The notes: generated by a model not told the origin, from the sequence alone. Positions 46,701 to 60,700 are shown, counted from the first letter of the stretch. The stretch: 64,000 nucleotides of DNA from Bryopsis sp. KO-2023 (GCA_030272585.1 BSYQ01000004.1:3038001-3102000), one strand, 5' to 3'. Made by a program: numbers and translations.

Positions 46701-49700
46701 ATGATGGCCAGCTCCAAGGAGTCCGAGCTGCAAAAGGCTGTGGCAAAGCAGTGGAAATCGCTCCGAAAGAAAGCGTCTGTGTGGTGTGCATGGAGGAAAG
46801 CCTCCTTCAAATCTGGAATCGTTCGAGCCAAACTTGCTGGTGGGAACTGGGAGGCAGGTGAGCGATTACCCTCGCATGGATATATATTATATATATATTT
46901 ATATCTAAAATTATCCCACTGTGATGCTTGATTGAGTTTTTCTTTTGATGTCGCATGCATGTAATTTGTGTTTTTTTTCAATGGAACGATGTTTTGTTTT
47001 ATTTTATTTTACACCAATAATGCTGAGCTACTGCTGCTAATGGACGCCCACCAGCTGATAATAGACTTAGGAACAGAGGTTGAATACGTTGCATGGTGGC
47101 ATGTTTGCAGATATCAAAACAGCTCCCCCCAAAGAGTTTGTGAGCCTTTGGAGGGGGGTTTGTGCAAGGACAGTGAATAGGGCACCCTTGGTCTCCCTCA
47201 GCTGCAAGAAAAGGCATCTGCTCAGTCATATCAGATTCTCAACGACGAATCGGGATGTTCAGTGGGCGAAGGAAACAGCTGGCATGGATGCTGCGAAATG
47301 TGCCGTTCACAGGGCTTTCGTCGAGGCTCGAGCAGAAGGGGGGATGTGTGGAACCCGACCAGGTATTTGGACAAAAAACAACAACAAAGGAAAACTATCG
47401 ATGTAAAAACTTGGTCCCAAGAACCTTATTAATTTTTCCAGCGAAAAATTTCCATCCATATGATCGAGGCTGCTTGGCTGGCATTTCAGGGGGTGGTGCA
47501 GAATCGCCGTCTCTGTTTCTGGGTCATTGGGAAAACGATTCCAGGCTGGAAAAGCAAGTGTGGAGGCATGAGCAAGCTAAGAGGGACACGGAGGAGGCTT
47601 GGCTGGCACTGGGCCGAGCACAAGATGAAGCTGCTGGAAGGAAAGCCAATTTTGAGCATGCGATTCAACGCAAAGAGGAGCTCGTGAAAACGGCATCAGA
47701 AAAAGTGGCCTCCATTCACGAACAGGAGGAGGAGTTGCTGACAAAATTGCTGACACTGGAGCAGGTGAGTGGCTTCTGACAAATCTTAATACTTAGTAAT
47801 ATTTAATATGTGAAACTAACTTTCTAGACTGGTTTTGAAGGGGGGGGGGGGAAATCAGTCCAGACATCTAAAAAGCCACCGGTTGGCTCCATCTGAGTTG
47901 CTCAATTTTGACCTAGCAGAAACATACAAGCTTTGCATGTGCTTTCAACATTGTTTTTTTTTTGAAAAGTGGGTGTTCGTTTGCAGGAGCAAAGGTCGGC
48001 TCAAGTTGATTTGCATTACTCCAAGACAGACCTGGCATGTGCCAATGAGCGAATCGCTGGGCTGAAGGCTGGACTCCAGGATTCGATGGCTGAGGAGCTC
48101 CTTTCGAAACATGGCATCGAGGAGCTCGAAGAAAAACTGCTGTCTGCACAAGCGACTGAAAATGAAACCACTTTGAAGGTGAAAATGTAATATCACATAT
48201 CACTTTCATCGGAAAATCTCCCCTCTCGAAACGAAAAAATTAGAAAAAAAAAAAGGAAAAGAAAGGGGGGGAAAGAAAGCATTGGTATGAGTCTGATATT
48301 TTTTCTAAAGATGTTGCAAGGTTTCTCTGTGTTCTACAATGAAAATATGAAATTCGATTTTATGTTTATTTATTTTGTAAATTAGTGGGCTGCGTATCTG
48401 TTTTGGGCATTAGGTGAAAGAGCGCAAGAAAAGTGTGATCTTGCATGCAAAAAAGGAAAAAGAACTCCGTGCAAAAATGACGGATGCCGAAACCAGGCAT
48501 CTCCGTGCCAAAGAAAAATATCAGCTCTCCAAGGAACAGGTAAACTTGCACATGACGCTGTACAATGAACGAAAATCAATCTCCACATATCGACACTCCA
48601 TAACAATGGTCTGCTGCTTCTCGATTTTAAACACCACAACAAATTCATCATCCCATTTTTTTTTATCAAGCATGGTTTCAGCCTTTCTTTTACCTTTTTT
48701 TTTAAATGGGAATTTTGTTTTTTTTTTTGGGGGGGGGGAGGGGGAATTTGCCATCTTTCACAAAAAGATATCGTTTGTTGGATTGCAGGTGAAATGTCTT
48801 TCGGAAAATTTGAGTCGAGCAAGACATTTCGATGATAGGAAAAGTGCAACTGCCCTTGCAAAGGCGAGAAACGATATCGTCAGGGCTGAGGAAAGATGCA
48901 CAGCATCCAGAAAGGAGGTGGGAGTTGCTTCAACATACTTCGATATGTGCATCCATCAGGAGAGAAATTATTTCACCATTCTTTTCACCTGTCGTGATTT
49001 GCATGCATCGTCCAAAACATTAGTCATGTATCTACTGAATCGGAATTTTGAGCAGCACTACTGGGGGGGAGGGATAAACATGTTTCCATCTGAAAGACAT
49101 CGCAGATAAATTGATTTTCATTTCGATGGAAAGGAAGACGTGCATTTGTTTTTATTTCCATGTGCTAAATGGTTTGATTTTTTGCATGTGTGGTGGTGGT
49201 TTATGGAACTCTTTTATTGCTTGTTGCAGTATGAAGCCTGGAAGAGCAAGGTGGATGCATTGACTTGTGAAACACGGGAAGCCGAAGCTGTTTTGAAGGC
49301 AGATCTCGATCGAGAATCGTCCCAAAAGCAAAAAGTAGCCGAACTCCAAAAAAGAATCGAAGCAGCGATGAAAGTGAGCATTTCTCTTTTTCTTTTTTTT
49401 TGCCATTAAGATCCAAACCCGTTAATATTCATGTAAGTTTTTTCCTTGCTTACAGGAAAAAAAACCCTTTTTTTCCTGCTTGGGTGGTTAAGAAAAAGTT
49501 CCTGTGGGAAGGACTCTGCTTGGTTGATTTATCGAAGTTTAAAAAAAACAACGTTGTTAAATCTAAAACAACAAAACAAGTGCAAGAATCGATATGCCAT
49601 ATTAGATATGCCATATTGGAAGTATGTATTTTGATGCTGATTTCCATGTTGATTCTGAAAGGTGCTGGTTTTTCGAAAACATCAAATAGTCTGGTGTGTT

Positions 49701-52700
49701 CAGGAGCATTCGGCATTGCTGGAGGAAAAGACGAAAATGAGGTTGGAATTGAAATCTCGGATCGAGGAGAAGACCAGGGTGGAAGACAGAATTCCAAAAA
49801 TCGAATCCGTTGTTGTTGAACTTGGCAGAAGAGTGCAGGGACGGCAGGAAGCGCTGAGCAGCATTCGATCGGCCAAAGAAAAGGCTGTGAAAGACGAGAA
49901 ATATAGCTTGCAAGCATTGGAAAAGGTGTATTAAGGAGCTGTATTAAGACGTGTTGCATTACAATTTTCATGGACGGGGGGGGGGACGATGAACAGGTCT
50001 TGAATCTTCTTTTATGATATTTTCGAGGTTTAAAAACCTTAAAAAGCGTAACAAAACCTGAAGAAATTGTGTTTTGCAGTTTCAGTTTCGGATTCTTTTT
50101 TTCCTTCCCAAAAGTGAAAACTCATACGTATCTCTGATATTGCACCGTGAAAAAAGAAAAGTAGTAGATGAAGGTGGAAAAAAACTGATCAGTTGATCGT
50201 TGTTATTTTTCCAAAGTCTAGAGATGGAGGTATGAAAAAACTGATCACTTAATCTTTAATCTTGTTGTTTTTCCCCTTGTCTCATCGTAGCTCCGTGCAT
50301 CCATGAGCAGCGAAATCGCCAGCTTGGATGCCGAAGTGGAAAGCAGGCTGTTGGATGTGGAAGATTGCACGGCACACACTGCTGCCTCCAAAACACCTCT
50401 ATTTGGAAAGCCTGATTTGCTTATTCGTTCGGCATCGAGCTTGGCTGAGCATCACAGAGCTGAAGCGCACAGCCCGGACATGCAATCTGCATTGCTGGCA
50501 GGGAAAATGGATGTGCTGCTTTCGACGTCTTGCAGCAGTGAGGGGTCTCAGGAGGATTTGGTGCGCCATGCAGATGGGTGCACTCATGTCATACATGCGG
50601 AGTCCTCATCCAGTGAGTTCTGAATTGTGGGGTTTGTGGAATGTATGGGGTTTGCAGGAAATGGAAGCTTTCTTTTTTTTTCTTTTTCTTTTTCAATGAG
50701 TGTGAAAAAAATAGGAACAGAGTGGGGATTGCTGTATGTCTGACATACGTACCTCTACGGGTTTCATGGACTTGCGCCACAAAAGGAGAAAAAAAAAGGG
50801 AAAAAAACTGCCCGCAGAAAATTCTGAAATGTCAGTTCTCCATCGGTACACTTGCTTGTTTTGTTTCATTTCAAAATCATAACAAAATGGAAGTGAAGCC
50901 CTTTCGAAAAATTTGCTTGCAGGCGACGCTGGAGCTTCATCGTTTTGTGGGGTGCATTTGGATTGCATGGTCAGATGCGTGGATGATGCTGCTTTGCTGA
51001 TGCATGCCAGGGTGCTGGCAGTCAAAGCTTTCGAAATTCTGAAAAGCAATGTCGAGGAGGCGAGAAAGCACGCCAGAAAAGCTGACATGATGTATCGGAT
51101 TCCCTTGTTGAGGAGGTACATACTGGACTGGAGAGCAGCTGTGAAATTCGAGATGGAAAGCTGTTATAATATCTGGTGAGTGTTGCTATATATATAAAAA
51201 AGTTGTAAGTCAATATTTTTCCCCAACCTAGATATTGCACAGTGGATTTAATACTCTAATATGATGCCAAGTAAAAACTCACTAAAGGCAAAAGACGTAC
51301 CTTTCCAGAGAATCATTGATGCTATGAGAATCTCGAGTTTTAGAAACCGGGTGAAAGATTCATGCTCCAATATGTAAATCATGCTCTTCTGCTGTGTTCG
51401 GTTGAGATGCTGGGACCTCTGAAAGACACTGGAGTGCTTTTTAGGGCAGTTTCTATGATGAAAAAAGGCTGGAAAGCATGGTGGGGGTGGCATGTGAGAT
51501 TGGTGTGGAAATTCGAAAAGCAAAGGGAGCTGGAGGGTCGGTTGGATTACCTGAGGAGGAAGAACTGCTTTCAAATTTTGAGAAGCCATGCCGAAAAGTG
51601 TAGCTTTCGACGGGCTGCCCTTGATGCTTCTGTCACATTGAAAAAAATGAGGTGTCGATTATGTGATCAATTCAGCAGGGTTTTCCCCCGTAAGCGCTTG
51701 AGTTTTGCCCAGAACACGAAAACTGAACTTTCTGAACTTTATTTTTTAATTTGTGTGCAATATGTCGATTATTGTGTGGAAGGTGAAAATATAAAAAAAG
51801 TAATGAAAATAGTCCTATGTCTAAAAATAACAATGAATTTTATTTTTTTTTTAAGTAGTAAAAAGAATCCTGTCTCTTAAAATAACAATGAAAATAACGA
51901 GCAAAAGGAGCATTCATTTTTGTTTTCTCCCCTGATTGTTGCCGGTGGCTCGTTTTTTGTCAGGAAAAAACAATAATAATAATGACTTACAGTTCATTTT
52001 TTTTCCTGTTTAGGGTCTTCGTCAAATGGCGGGGTTACTCATCACAGCGTGCCCATTTCCAGGCACGGCTGGATATCGCCTTGGAAAAGGTGAAACTGAA
52101 AAATCTCTCCAACAAATTTGCTCACTGGAGGAAACTCGTCCTGGACAAGATGCTCCTGACCCGGGTTTTCTGCAGAGCGGAAAATGCCTGGGATGAAATG
52201 GGGGGTGAAAATCGGCACATCGAAGAGTACCATTTGCTCAGGTTCGATTTTTGAAGCAATTCTTGCTGCTGGTTGAAGTATGATTCCTCCACCCTCCTGC
52301 CCTTGCTTTGTTTCGTTGTTTTCATTTGCTGATTTTCTTGGAGCTCGAACAGCTCCATTTTTGTTTCTTGGCACGCCCATGCTGAGGAAGAAACTTCGCT
52401 GCACCGACTGGCCGAAGCCGAACAGATAGCCCTCACTCACAGCAAAACCAATGCTTTGCTACGAAGCTTTCAAGCATGGCAAAATTTCATTGAGCGACTG
52501 GAGCAGGAACGGTGGGGTAGAATAATCCCCCCCAAAAAAAAAAATTAATAATAATAATAAAATGAAATAAAGAAGGAAGAAACCTTTTCCCCAGATAAAA
52601 AAGAAAAGAAAGAAGAGGCATAAGCCAGCCAGCAACACAGGCTTTTGCTAGTAGTCAGACATACACCGAGCTTAAAAAAAAGAGCGGTATTCCTGCACGT

Positions 52701-54518
52701 AGGTTTGCCATCGATCACCGAAATGTATTGTTCTATCGCTGGAGGCAGCGTGCCAAGGAAGCCACAGGGAATCCAATCAGTTTAGTGTCCATTCGCCAGA
52801 AACTCAAAAGAGCAGGCTTCCCTTCAGAAAGACATGTGCTTCAGAAGAGCTTGCTATGCCGGGCCATGTCTGGCTGGCAAAGGAGCCAAAGAATCGCACA
52901 GCAACACTACAAAAGGTGCACACCTCTGTCAAGCAACTCTGTTGAACTAAGCCCCCGCTTTATTGGATTTGATTTCAAATTAATATTCAAAAATGAACAG
53001 AAAAAGTATTCACTATGGGTGGAAGGGTCACGTTCTGTTGAATTTGGGGGGGCATCGATGTCAGGCAGATGCTTGCAAAGGGTATCGCTGGCATCCGGAG
53101 TGAAATTATGATGGCGGATGCATGCGTGATGCGCTTTTTTCTGGAGTGGAAAGCTCCTCGAGCAAAGAACAAAGCATTTCTTGCATGGAGAGCGGTGACG
53201 AAGGTCCAAACCAGGCGAAGGGACAGTCTGGATCAAGCTTTCAAGCATTACGAGAACTACCTTGTTCGGCGATCAATGAGGGTAAGTTTAAGGCTCGATT
53301 GCATTTATTGCATGGATGCAGATCAAGAAGTGAGGCACCGTCTGATTCTAGAGGATATCTGGTCTGTTCTCGATACAAGGGCTCACTTGATGCAAGAAGA
53401 AAGAGGGAGGGGGAGGGGTTGGGGTAAAACCCTTTGTTTTTATGTGGGTTGAGTAGAGATCTTGTTGCAGGGATGGAAACGAGTGTATTGTATGGGCCAT
53501 GAGAGGAGGTGTCGAATGGAAGCGGCGGTGGTTCATTACGATGATCGACTCATGCAGATGGCGCTGTTCTGTTGGCAGCAGGTGCTCTACCCTCCCCACC
53601 GAAAAGAAAGCATCTGACCATCGACGGCTCCCCGAAAATCCTGATTGTCAAAAAAGTGTCTTTCTGAAGTAGAATTTTTCTACATGGTTTCACATTGACC
53701 TCATTTTTCTGAAATGCTGAACAGTGTGTGCACGCATGCAAAATGGTTAGGCTGTCGAAAGGGCAAGGCTTATCGAGGGGCATCGAGCTGTGACACTGAT
53801 GGGGAAAGGGATGGATGGTTTTCGAACCAATTGCAGGGAGAATGTGGATGGCAGAGTGATGGATTATATCACTAATAGAGAGGGTGGTTCGGTGAAACGA
53901 GTTATGGAAAGCAACAGAAGGTGCACATCGTGGGAAGCACCGATCGATCCGGAGCCTGTCCGAGTGAATCAGTGCCCAGCAAATCCTGTGCTGGATGATC
54001 ACGTGTATGTCCCCTCTTTTCTTACCCTGAGAAAAAGCCCTCAGCAAGATCAACTCCTAACGAAGTCGTTCGGAGCATGGAAACTGGGGAAAAGGTGTGC
54101 GAAGCTTGTTCTCTTTCTCCTTTTCATATTTCGGTTCGATGAAAAAATTGCCTGACCTTTGTTTTGTTTGGAAAGCAGACGGCAGCCAAGAATCCCTCGT
54201 CGGCGCCACCACCCCTTGATCACAATCAGCCAAGACCCACAAATATGCCAATCAGATGCATCTTTCAGGGATGCATCTGCCCAAGTTCCCAACAAAACCG
54301 GAGCAAACTGGCATGAGACGCTTATTCCATCCCGATTCCAACATCTGCGTGAAATGGGATGTGCAGGGGATGAGAAGAACATGGTGGATGGGCAATACTG
54401 GATGGGGCCATACGAGTTCTCTCCCAGAAACTGGCATTTATTGCAGGATGCTGGTGTGGATCCAAGAACGGTGCAATGTCTGACAGACCTCAGGAAGGAG
54501 AGGGACGTGTTCAGATGA
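43754..54518 (+). CDS. Giant SFI1-repeat / coiled-coil protein
   Basis: Likely centrin-binding or basal-body scaffold (inference). Twenty-two exons: 43754-43789, 44048-44980, 45106-45714, 45849-46387, 46559-46857, 47111-47362, 47442-47764, 47987-48178, 48414-48539, 48789-48917, 49230-49373, 49704-49925, 50291-50612, 50923-51175, 51445-51651, 52014-52241, 52344-52511, 52703-52915, 53065-53281, 53471-53581, 53751-54094, 54179-54518. Phases agree throughout, giving 2068 aa. Residues 1-525 are disordered, acidic and Pro/Ser-rich. Residues 630-890 carry Trp repeats (LQFWRAVAH, AMSHWALMM). A long coiled coil follows (920-1270), then a second Trp-repeat block (1400-1860) with ILDWRAAVKF, VKWRGYS, FAHWRKLV, FQAWQNF, FYRWRQRA and FLAWRAV. 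The (L/F)xxW(K/R) helices spaced 25-40 apart match SFI1. The tail is Arg/Pro-rich. Uncertain borders: the start of exon 4 (45849 or 45825), the end of exon 15, and the start of exon 17. Confidence 0.78.
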
Positions 54519-54723
54519 AGTATTGATGTATGTGGGGAACTTACATATGGGGGGAAAGCATTGGATGATAGATATTCTGAAAATATGTATGTATTCATGT
54601 TAAGATGGGTAGGTGCATCATGAAATTTTGTCAGAAAAGGACATAGACCCCACAATTTGCCCATCTCGATCCCAAAACTATGGAGAAAAAAAGAAACCCA
54701 AGCGATCCTGCCGGACGTGTTCC

Positions 54724-57700
54724 TCACACAAAGCTGCCGTTTGCCTCGAAGACGATATGCTTCCCTGAAGTCAAATTGTGGTCGATTCCATCCAACCTCA
54801 CACTGATGCTTCCCCCTGCACCACCACCACAACAATCCACGATTCAATCGCCAGCACACAAGGGGAAAACTGGTCTATTAACCAACACATGGTGGGAAGC
54901 GAGCAACTCACTGGACCATTGCACTGCTCAATTTCTCCTCACACCAAACAGTGAATAACGACGACCCAGACAAGGTGTGCTTTCAGCCTCAATGCAACAT
55001 GTTTGACTAAAGAAAGGGGGACCCGAGTCATTGAGACGTCAAATTTTCACTGATTTCTTTCGTACCAGAGGCATCGACTTCCTCCTTCAACTTGAGTCGA
55101 TCTCTGCTGGCCAAGTACGCCAAGACCCCCTCCACCACAGAATCATCTCCACCACATGCCTGAGCGAACAACAGAACATTGACTGTTACACTTGGTGGGC
55201 TCGATGGGTTGTATTCAAACATGATTTCCCATGCCTTCATGTCTGATTTCACGCAAAGACCAGAAACCATGCAAGGATGGATCCACGCTTTTGTGTGTGG
55301 ATGAAACCGCGGGTTGGATTGTCCAGAAGTGGCCAACACTGACATACAAGAGTGCTGTGAAGTTGGGTCGCTTACATATTTGATCAGATCTGGGGGATTG
55401 CCGATGGGGAAAGCTTTGGACCCCAACACAATTCATCGTTTCCTCGATATTCACCCCACCCCCCCTCCCTCCCTCTTCTTTTTCAAAAGAATAGCGATCC
55501 AGGGAGAGAATCGGGATGGACATTGAACGCTCGAGCAAAAACATGGTTCATAAGCAACTGTTGTTCAACCCCATTTCCTGTCGGTTCTTTCTCTAATTAA
55601 CTTTTTATTTTCTTGCACCCACCTCCTTGATAGCTTTCATGTTCACTTGAATGCTAGGGGTCGTAATGATGGCAATGAAAGTGGCCTTGGACTCGTCCCC
55701 ACCCACAACTTGAGATTCCCTCGCCAGTTCGACGGAGGCCTGGGAAAACTTCTGGTCGATGGCCAACAAGGGCACCCCCATGGCTTCCTTGAAGTATTGA
55801 CCTCTGGATTGAAGCACGTTCAAAAGCATCGGGTCTACAGGGGTTCCATTTTCTGCACCCGGAATTTCGTAGTACAGCTCCACGACATCGGTCACCGTCA
55901 GACCTGCTTTTTTTCGAAGTTTCTGAAACCTGGAAGTGTGAAAAACAGCCATTCGAAATAAGCAAAAAAGAAGATTCTTCTGTTGTAAGTAGTACCCAAG
56001 AAAACCCATGGAAGTGATCAGGATTATTTTTTCTTGAGGAGCTAGCATCAACGAGCGGTCCATTCTGTTCGAAAAAACATCATTTCGTGCAATATATCAG
56101 CAAAATTGGCAAAAGCTGTCGAACTCGCCTGTTCACGATTTCCCTGGCGAGGCCTTGTTCCAGCAGCTCAGTGTCGAGTGATAAATCCATAACCACAAGA
56201 ACATCGCTGTCCCCATTCGCCTCGATGTTCGTTGTGTCCACCCCTTCCGGTGGCTTGAATTCCCTCAAAACCTGAACAATAATAATCGCACACCTCACCA
56301 ACACCCTAAAACAGCATGCAATGGTGGAGCCGGCCGTAGGCATTTATCTAGCTAGATCCATGGCCAGCAAGATGCCATTACGAGCAAAATCAACAAATAA
56401 ACACGAAAAAATGTACCTCAAAACCCATTTTCTATGCAAAAAAAATGACATCTGGCTGCCCGGGCCCCTGCATATTGTCCTGTAAAATAGTTTTTTTTTT
56501 CCCATCATTATCATAGAGCCCTTGCTACCTTGACTTCTTCAGCCATCACTTCTTGTCCACCGAGTTCGATTTTGCCTGACTGCTCCAACTGTGCGATGGC
56601 CTCAGGGCTCATTTCTTTGATGGCTTTTGCGACGGGCCCCATTTTCTTTCCGAGCCTCTGACCCAGCAACTTCCAGTCGGGTTCCGCCTTCAGGGTTGCA
56701 TACTTCTTGGGATCGCTACAAACCTCCAAACCGACGGTGTTGATTTCGTCTATCACGTACTCCTTCAGTTCGCCTTTTTGCCAAAAAAAAATCTCAGACA
56801 ATGTACCCACTTCAAATTGAACAGAAAAATAAAAAAATAGCAGTTTTACTGTACATGCACATGGGATTCAAGGGTCAAAAAAAGTGTGGCAAAAGAAAAA
56901 AAAGAGAGTGTGAAAAGAAAAAACAGAAAAAGAAGAGGAAAAGAGTGTGAAAAAAAAGAGGTTGAGAAAAAGAAATGAAAAAAGAGGGAGGGGAAAAGCA
57001 TTCTTCAAGAACTGTCGATTGTCAGTCATCTTACCGGTGATGTCCGCCAGGAACCCATCGTCCGGATGCACCACCGTGAGGCTCTTGATCGGCATTTTGA
57101 TGGGCTTCTTCTTCTGTTCACGAATGTACCTCGCCAGCTCGATGACCCTCTGCATCCTGTCCACCGATTCCTGCAGTTTTTCGTCCCCGGCCATCTCTGG
57201 CGCCGGTTCGGGGTAATCGCAGAAGTGCACGCTGGGGGGCATGTCTGGGAGGCATTTGATGAGGTTCATGTACATCTTTTCGGTGAAAAACGGAGTGAAG
57301 GGGGACATCACTTTGCAGACTGTAAGCATGACGTGGAACAGACTGGCAAGGGCGTATTGACAGTCTTCGTCGCCACCTTTTCCCTTTGGAAAGCGAGAAA
57401 TAGAAAATTGATATTGATATTAAATGTCAAAAAGAGTTGCAATAATGTATTAACATTTTTGTAAAGTTCAAATCATTTATGTAACCCTCTCACCCACCCC
57501 CGGAAAAAAGAAAAAAAAACAAGAAAAAAACAAAAAAAAAACAAAAAAATCTTATCGAATCATTCGGAGCAAAGATTTTTATTTTTATTTTTTTGCCCGA
57601 ATCAATTCTTGATGCGTGTTTTTTTTTTTTTTTTCAACTGATATTTTTCGATGCCAAAAGTAAACGTAGCAGTTCATTCAACAACGACATTTTCATTTTT

Positions 57701-60700
57701 CTTTCCACAAACAAAAAACACACAGTTTCATTTTGGACAACCTATGGATGAACGAACCTTCAATCGCTTTCGGTTGAACCGGACATAGATGTTGGTCAGG
57801 TTTTCCACGAATTTCACGAGGTAGGGAACGACAGTGTATAGCCGGTAAGCATCCATTTCCTGTCTGACAAAATTAGTCAAAGATCTGGCGGCCGCACCGA
57901 TCCACCTGTCCAACACATTGGTTGCCTTCGACAAATCGACCTACGCACAATTACCGAGAATTTTCCTCACAAAACGGAACACCAGGGGAAAAAAATCAGG
58001 TCATCAAACCAAAACAGAATACAGCTGTCCTCTTTTCATCGAATGCCATCAGGTGATGTTGAAAAATATATACAAATAAATAAAAATAAATAACTTTCCC
58101 TTCGTGCACTTCCAGAATTGACTAACAAGGATTTGAACTGTCGTTTCATAACCACAACACAATGAGAAAGTTCAATTTTCTCCTGTTTTGACCCCCCCCA
58201 CCCCTTATTCTTCTAAAGAAAATTTTGTTCACTCAGTTGTCGATCGAAAATGGGTACCTTGGTAGGATCGAACGATTTTCCAGATTCCATTTCCCATCGG
58301 AGAACGTTTTGGACCAAAAATCGATAGGCGTTGTACCAAGGCAAAAATACATCCTTGACCACTCCAAACACACCATCCTCTTTGAACCGCAGCGTCTCTG
58401 CCCTGACCACAGGGGAGTTGATCAAATACAGTCGGAGCGCGTCCGCTCCATATTGATCGATCAACAACACGGGGTCCTGGGGAACACAAATGAAAAAAAT
58501 CAAATTCAAAATCGAGTTGAATCGATGAAAACAAGAAGAAAAAGAAAGCGATACGCTGCATGTGGTTCTTTCACGTTTTTTTATTTCTTTTTGACGAAGG
58601 ATGGGGGCTTTCCATTGGTGGATAAACATCAGCAATGAAGATTCTCTACGCATTGCTGTGTTTTGTAATAACAATTGTAGAAAAGAAGAATTGCTACATT
58701 GATTTTGCCTTTTCTCCTCATCAAGAAAAAACTTCCTATTTTTTTAATTCAAGTCTTAAAATGAGAAGTTAAATTAATGAAAAATGATACTGAAAACGTC
58801 ACAACTTCGAAAACTGGAGAAGCGTGGGCTTGTCCCCTTTGTTCAGAAAAAAAGAAAAACAAAAAAACACCTCAACCTTCTCTAGTCTGTGCATGGGGGT
58901 GAAACTGGACAAAAACACATTTACGTTTCCGTGCCACTGCCTTTCTTACCGGGTAGTTTTTGAGCCTTTTGCTCATTTTTCGGCCGTCAGAGGCCAAAAC
59001 CAACCCGTTGACGACCACGCTCTTGAATGCTGGTTTGTCAAACAATGCAGTTGACAGCACCATCAAGGTGTAGAACCATCCCCTTGTCTGATCCAGCCTG
59101 ACACACACACACACATTCACATCAAAAAATACAAAAATGAGTCCTCTCTTCCACTTTCAGGGAAAGATTCTTTTATAAAAAAAAAGTTATCCCTGAATAT
59201 ATGTAGCACAACATATATTCAAAGATACCTTTTTTTTCTTCTTCTTCTGCACCTCCAATATCAGGGGTGAATAAAACTGGAAAGAAAACTCGCTCGTTTG
59301 CAAACGTATTTTCTGTGCAAACAAAACTCAGGCCCCTACCCCTCGGCGATGAAATCAGCAGGGAAATTGGCCTCGAACAGCTCCTTGTTCTCGAAGGGAT
59401 AATGCAGTTGAGCGTATGGCATGCTTCCGCTCTCGAACCAACAGTCGAAAACCTCATCCACTCGTTTCAAAACACCCTTTCCCTTTTCCGATGGAATCGT
59501 CAGATCGTCGATGAAATGTCTGTGGAGGTCATCCACCTATACACCAAGAAAAAAAAAAAGATTGTTTAAGGGGGGTGGAAACAACTGCAAGAAGGCCAAT
59601 GCGAAATAGGTCAATGTAATGTTTTCTTTCTTTAAACTTTCCCAGCCCTGAATAATCAGGGAGGTCATTTACAGAATCCCTCTCTTTGAATTTCTTTCGA
59701 CAGAAATCGAATTAGAACAGAATTTTCTACAATCAGTAAAAAAGAAAATCATCCAAATACGTGACAGTGGAAGACTGCTTTGGCTCCATTTTGGCCAGAA
59801 AAAATAAAATAACAAAATGCACTAAATGTGTTTTTGATGAAAAATACAAAAATAAATCATACCAAGTTACAAATTTAATCAATTCATACTAAAATTAAAA
59901 AAAATTGTAGATTCTTTTTTTTTTTGCTTGTTCGTCTTTTTATCAGAGGTGATTGCCGACCTTTTTCCCAGACAACCGCTCCAACTCTTCTTTCGACCCA
60001 ACCACTCGAAATTCTTCACCATCCTCGCTGGCCCAAATCGGCAAGGGCGTCCCCCAAAACCTACTTCTCGAAATGGCCCAGTCCCGGGCATTCTCCAGCC
60101 AATTATGGAATCGCTTTTCTTTGACGTAATTGGGCACCCAATACGTTTCCGCATTGCAGGCGAGCAGTCTTTCCTTGATGGATTCCACTCTAACAAACCA
60201 ACTGGGCACCGCCTGTCATAAAAAAAATGAGGTTTATTTTTTACTCATCTTTCTGCAAAGAGGAAAGTACAGGTGCTTTGATACACGTTTCTGCATATTA
60301 CTTTTTACTTTTTGCTTTTTTCTGGGGGGGACTCCCAAAATGTATATGTATAAACTTTGACAAAGCAAAAATGTACTGCTCCGAGGCCTGGCACGCCCAA
60401 TCTGTCGACTCCAACCTGTGCCTTGCCATAAAAACACATCTAACAAAAAAACACCCCCATTAAGCGGGCAGAATTCACTGGAAGGGGTGGTTGGATGCCC
60501 CACCTCTGCTCAGTGTCTGACCTTGTAAATGAGCGGGGTGTCGGAACGCCAACAGAAAGGATACGAATGCTGCAAAGTTGAGTGTTGCACCAATCGTTCC
60601 GAGCCTTTGATGGCCTTGATGATGTCTTTGTCCGCCTCTTTCACATAGCTGTCAAAAAAAAAGAAACCAAAAATTTTATGCACGCCATCATCTTCAGCCC

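Noticed and set aside
54050-54859. 269-codon open frame on the - strand
   Set aside because: It overlaps the last two exons of the second giant gene and the last exon of IARS1 in another frame; both of those are supported by protein similarity or phase.
55160-55429. Upstream extension or alternative exon of the IARS1 C-terminal region, and a downstream extension to a stop at 55028
   Set aside because: Similarity in the C-terminal domain joins MKAIKE directly to ACGGDDS, and splicing at 55066 leads in phase to the expected beta-rich end at 54724.
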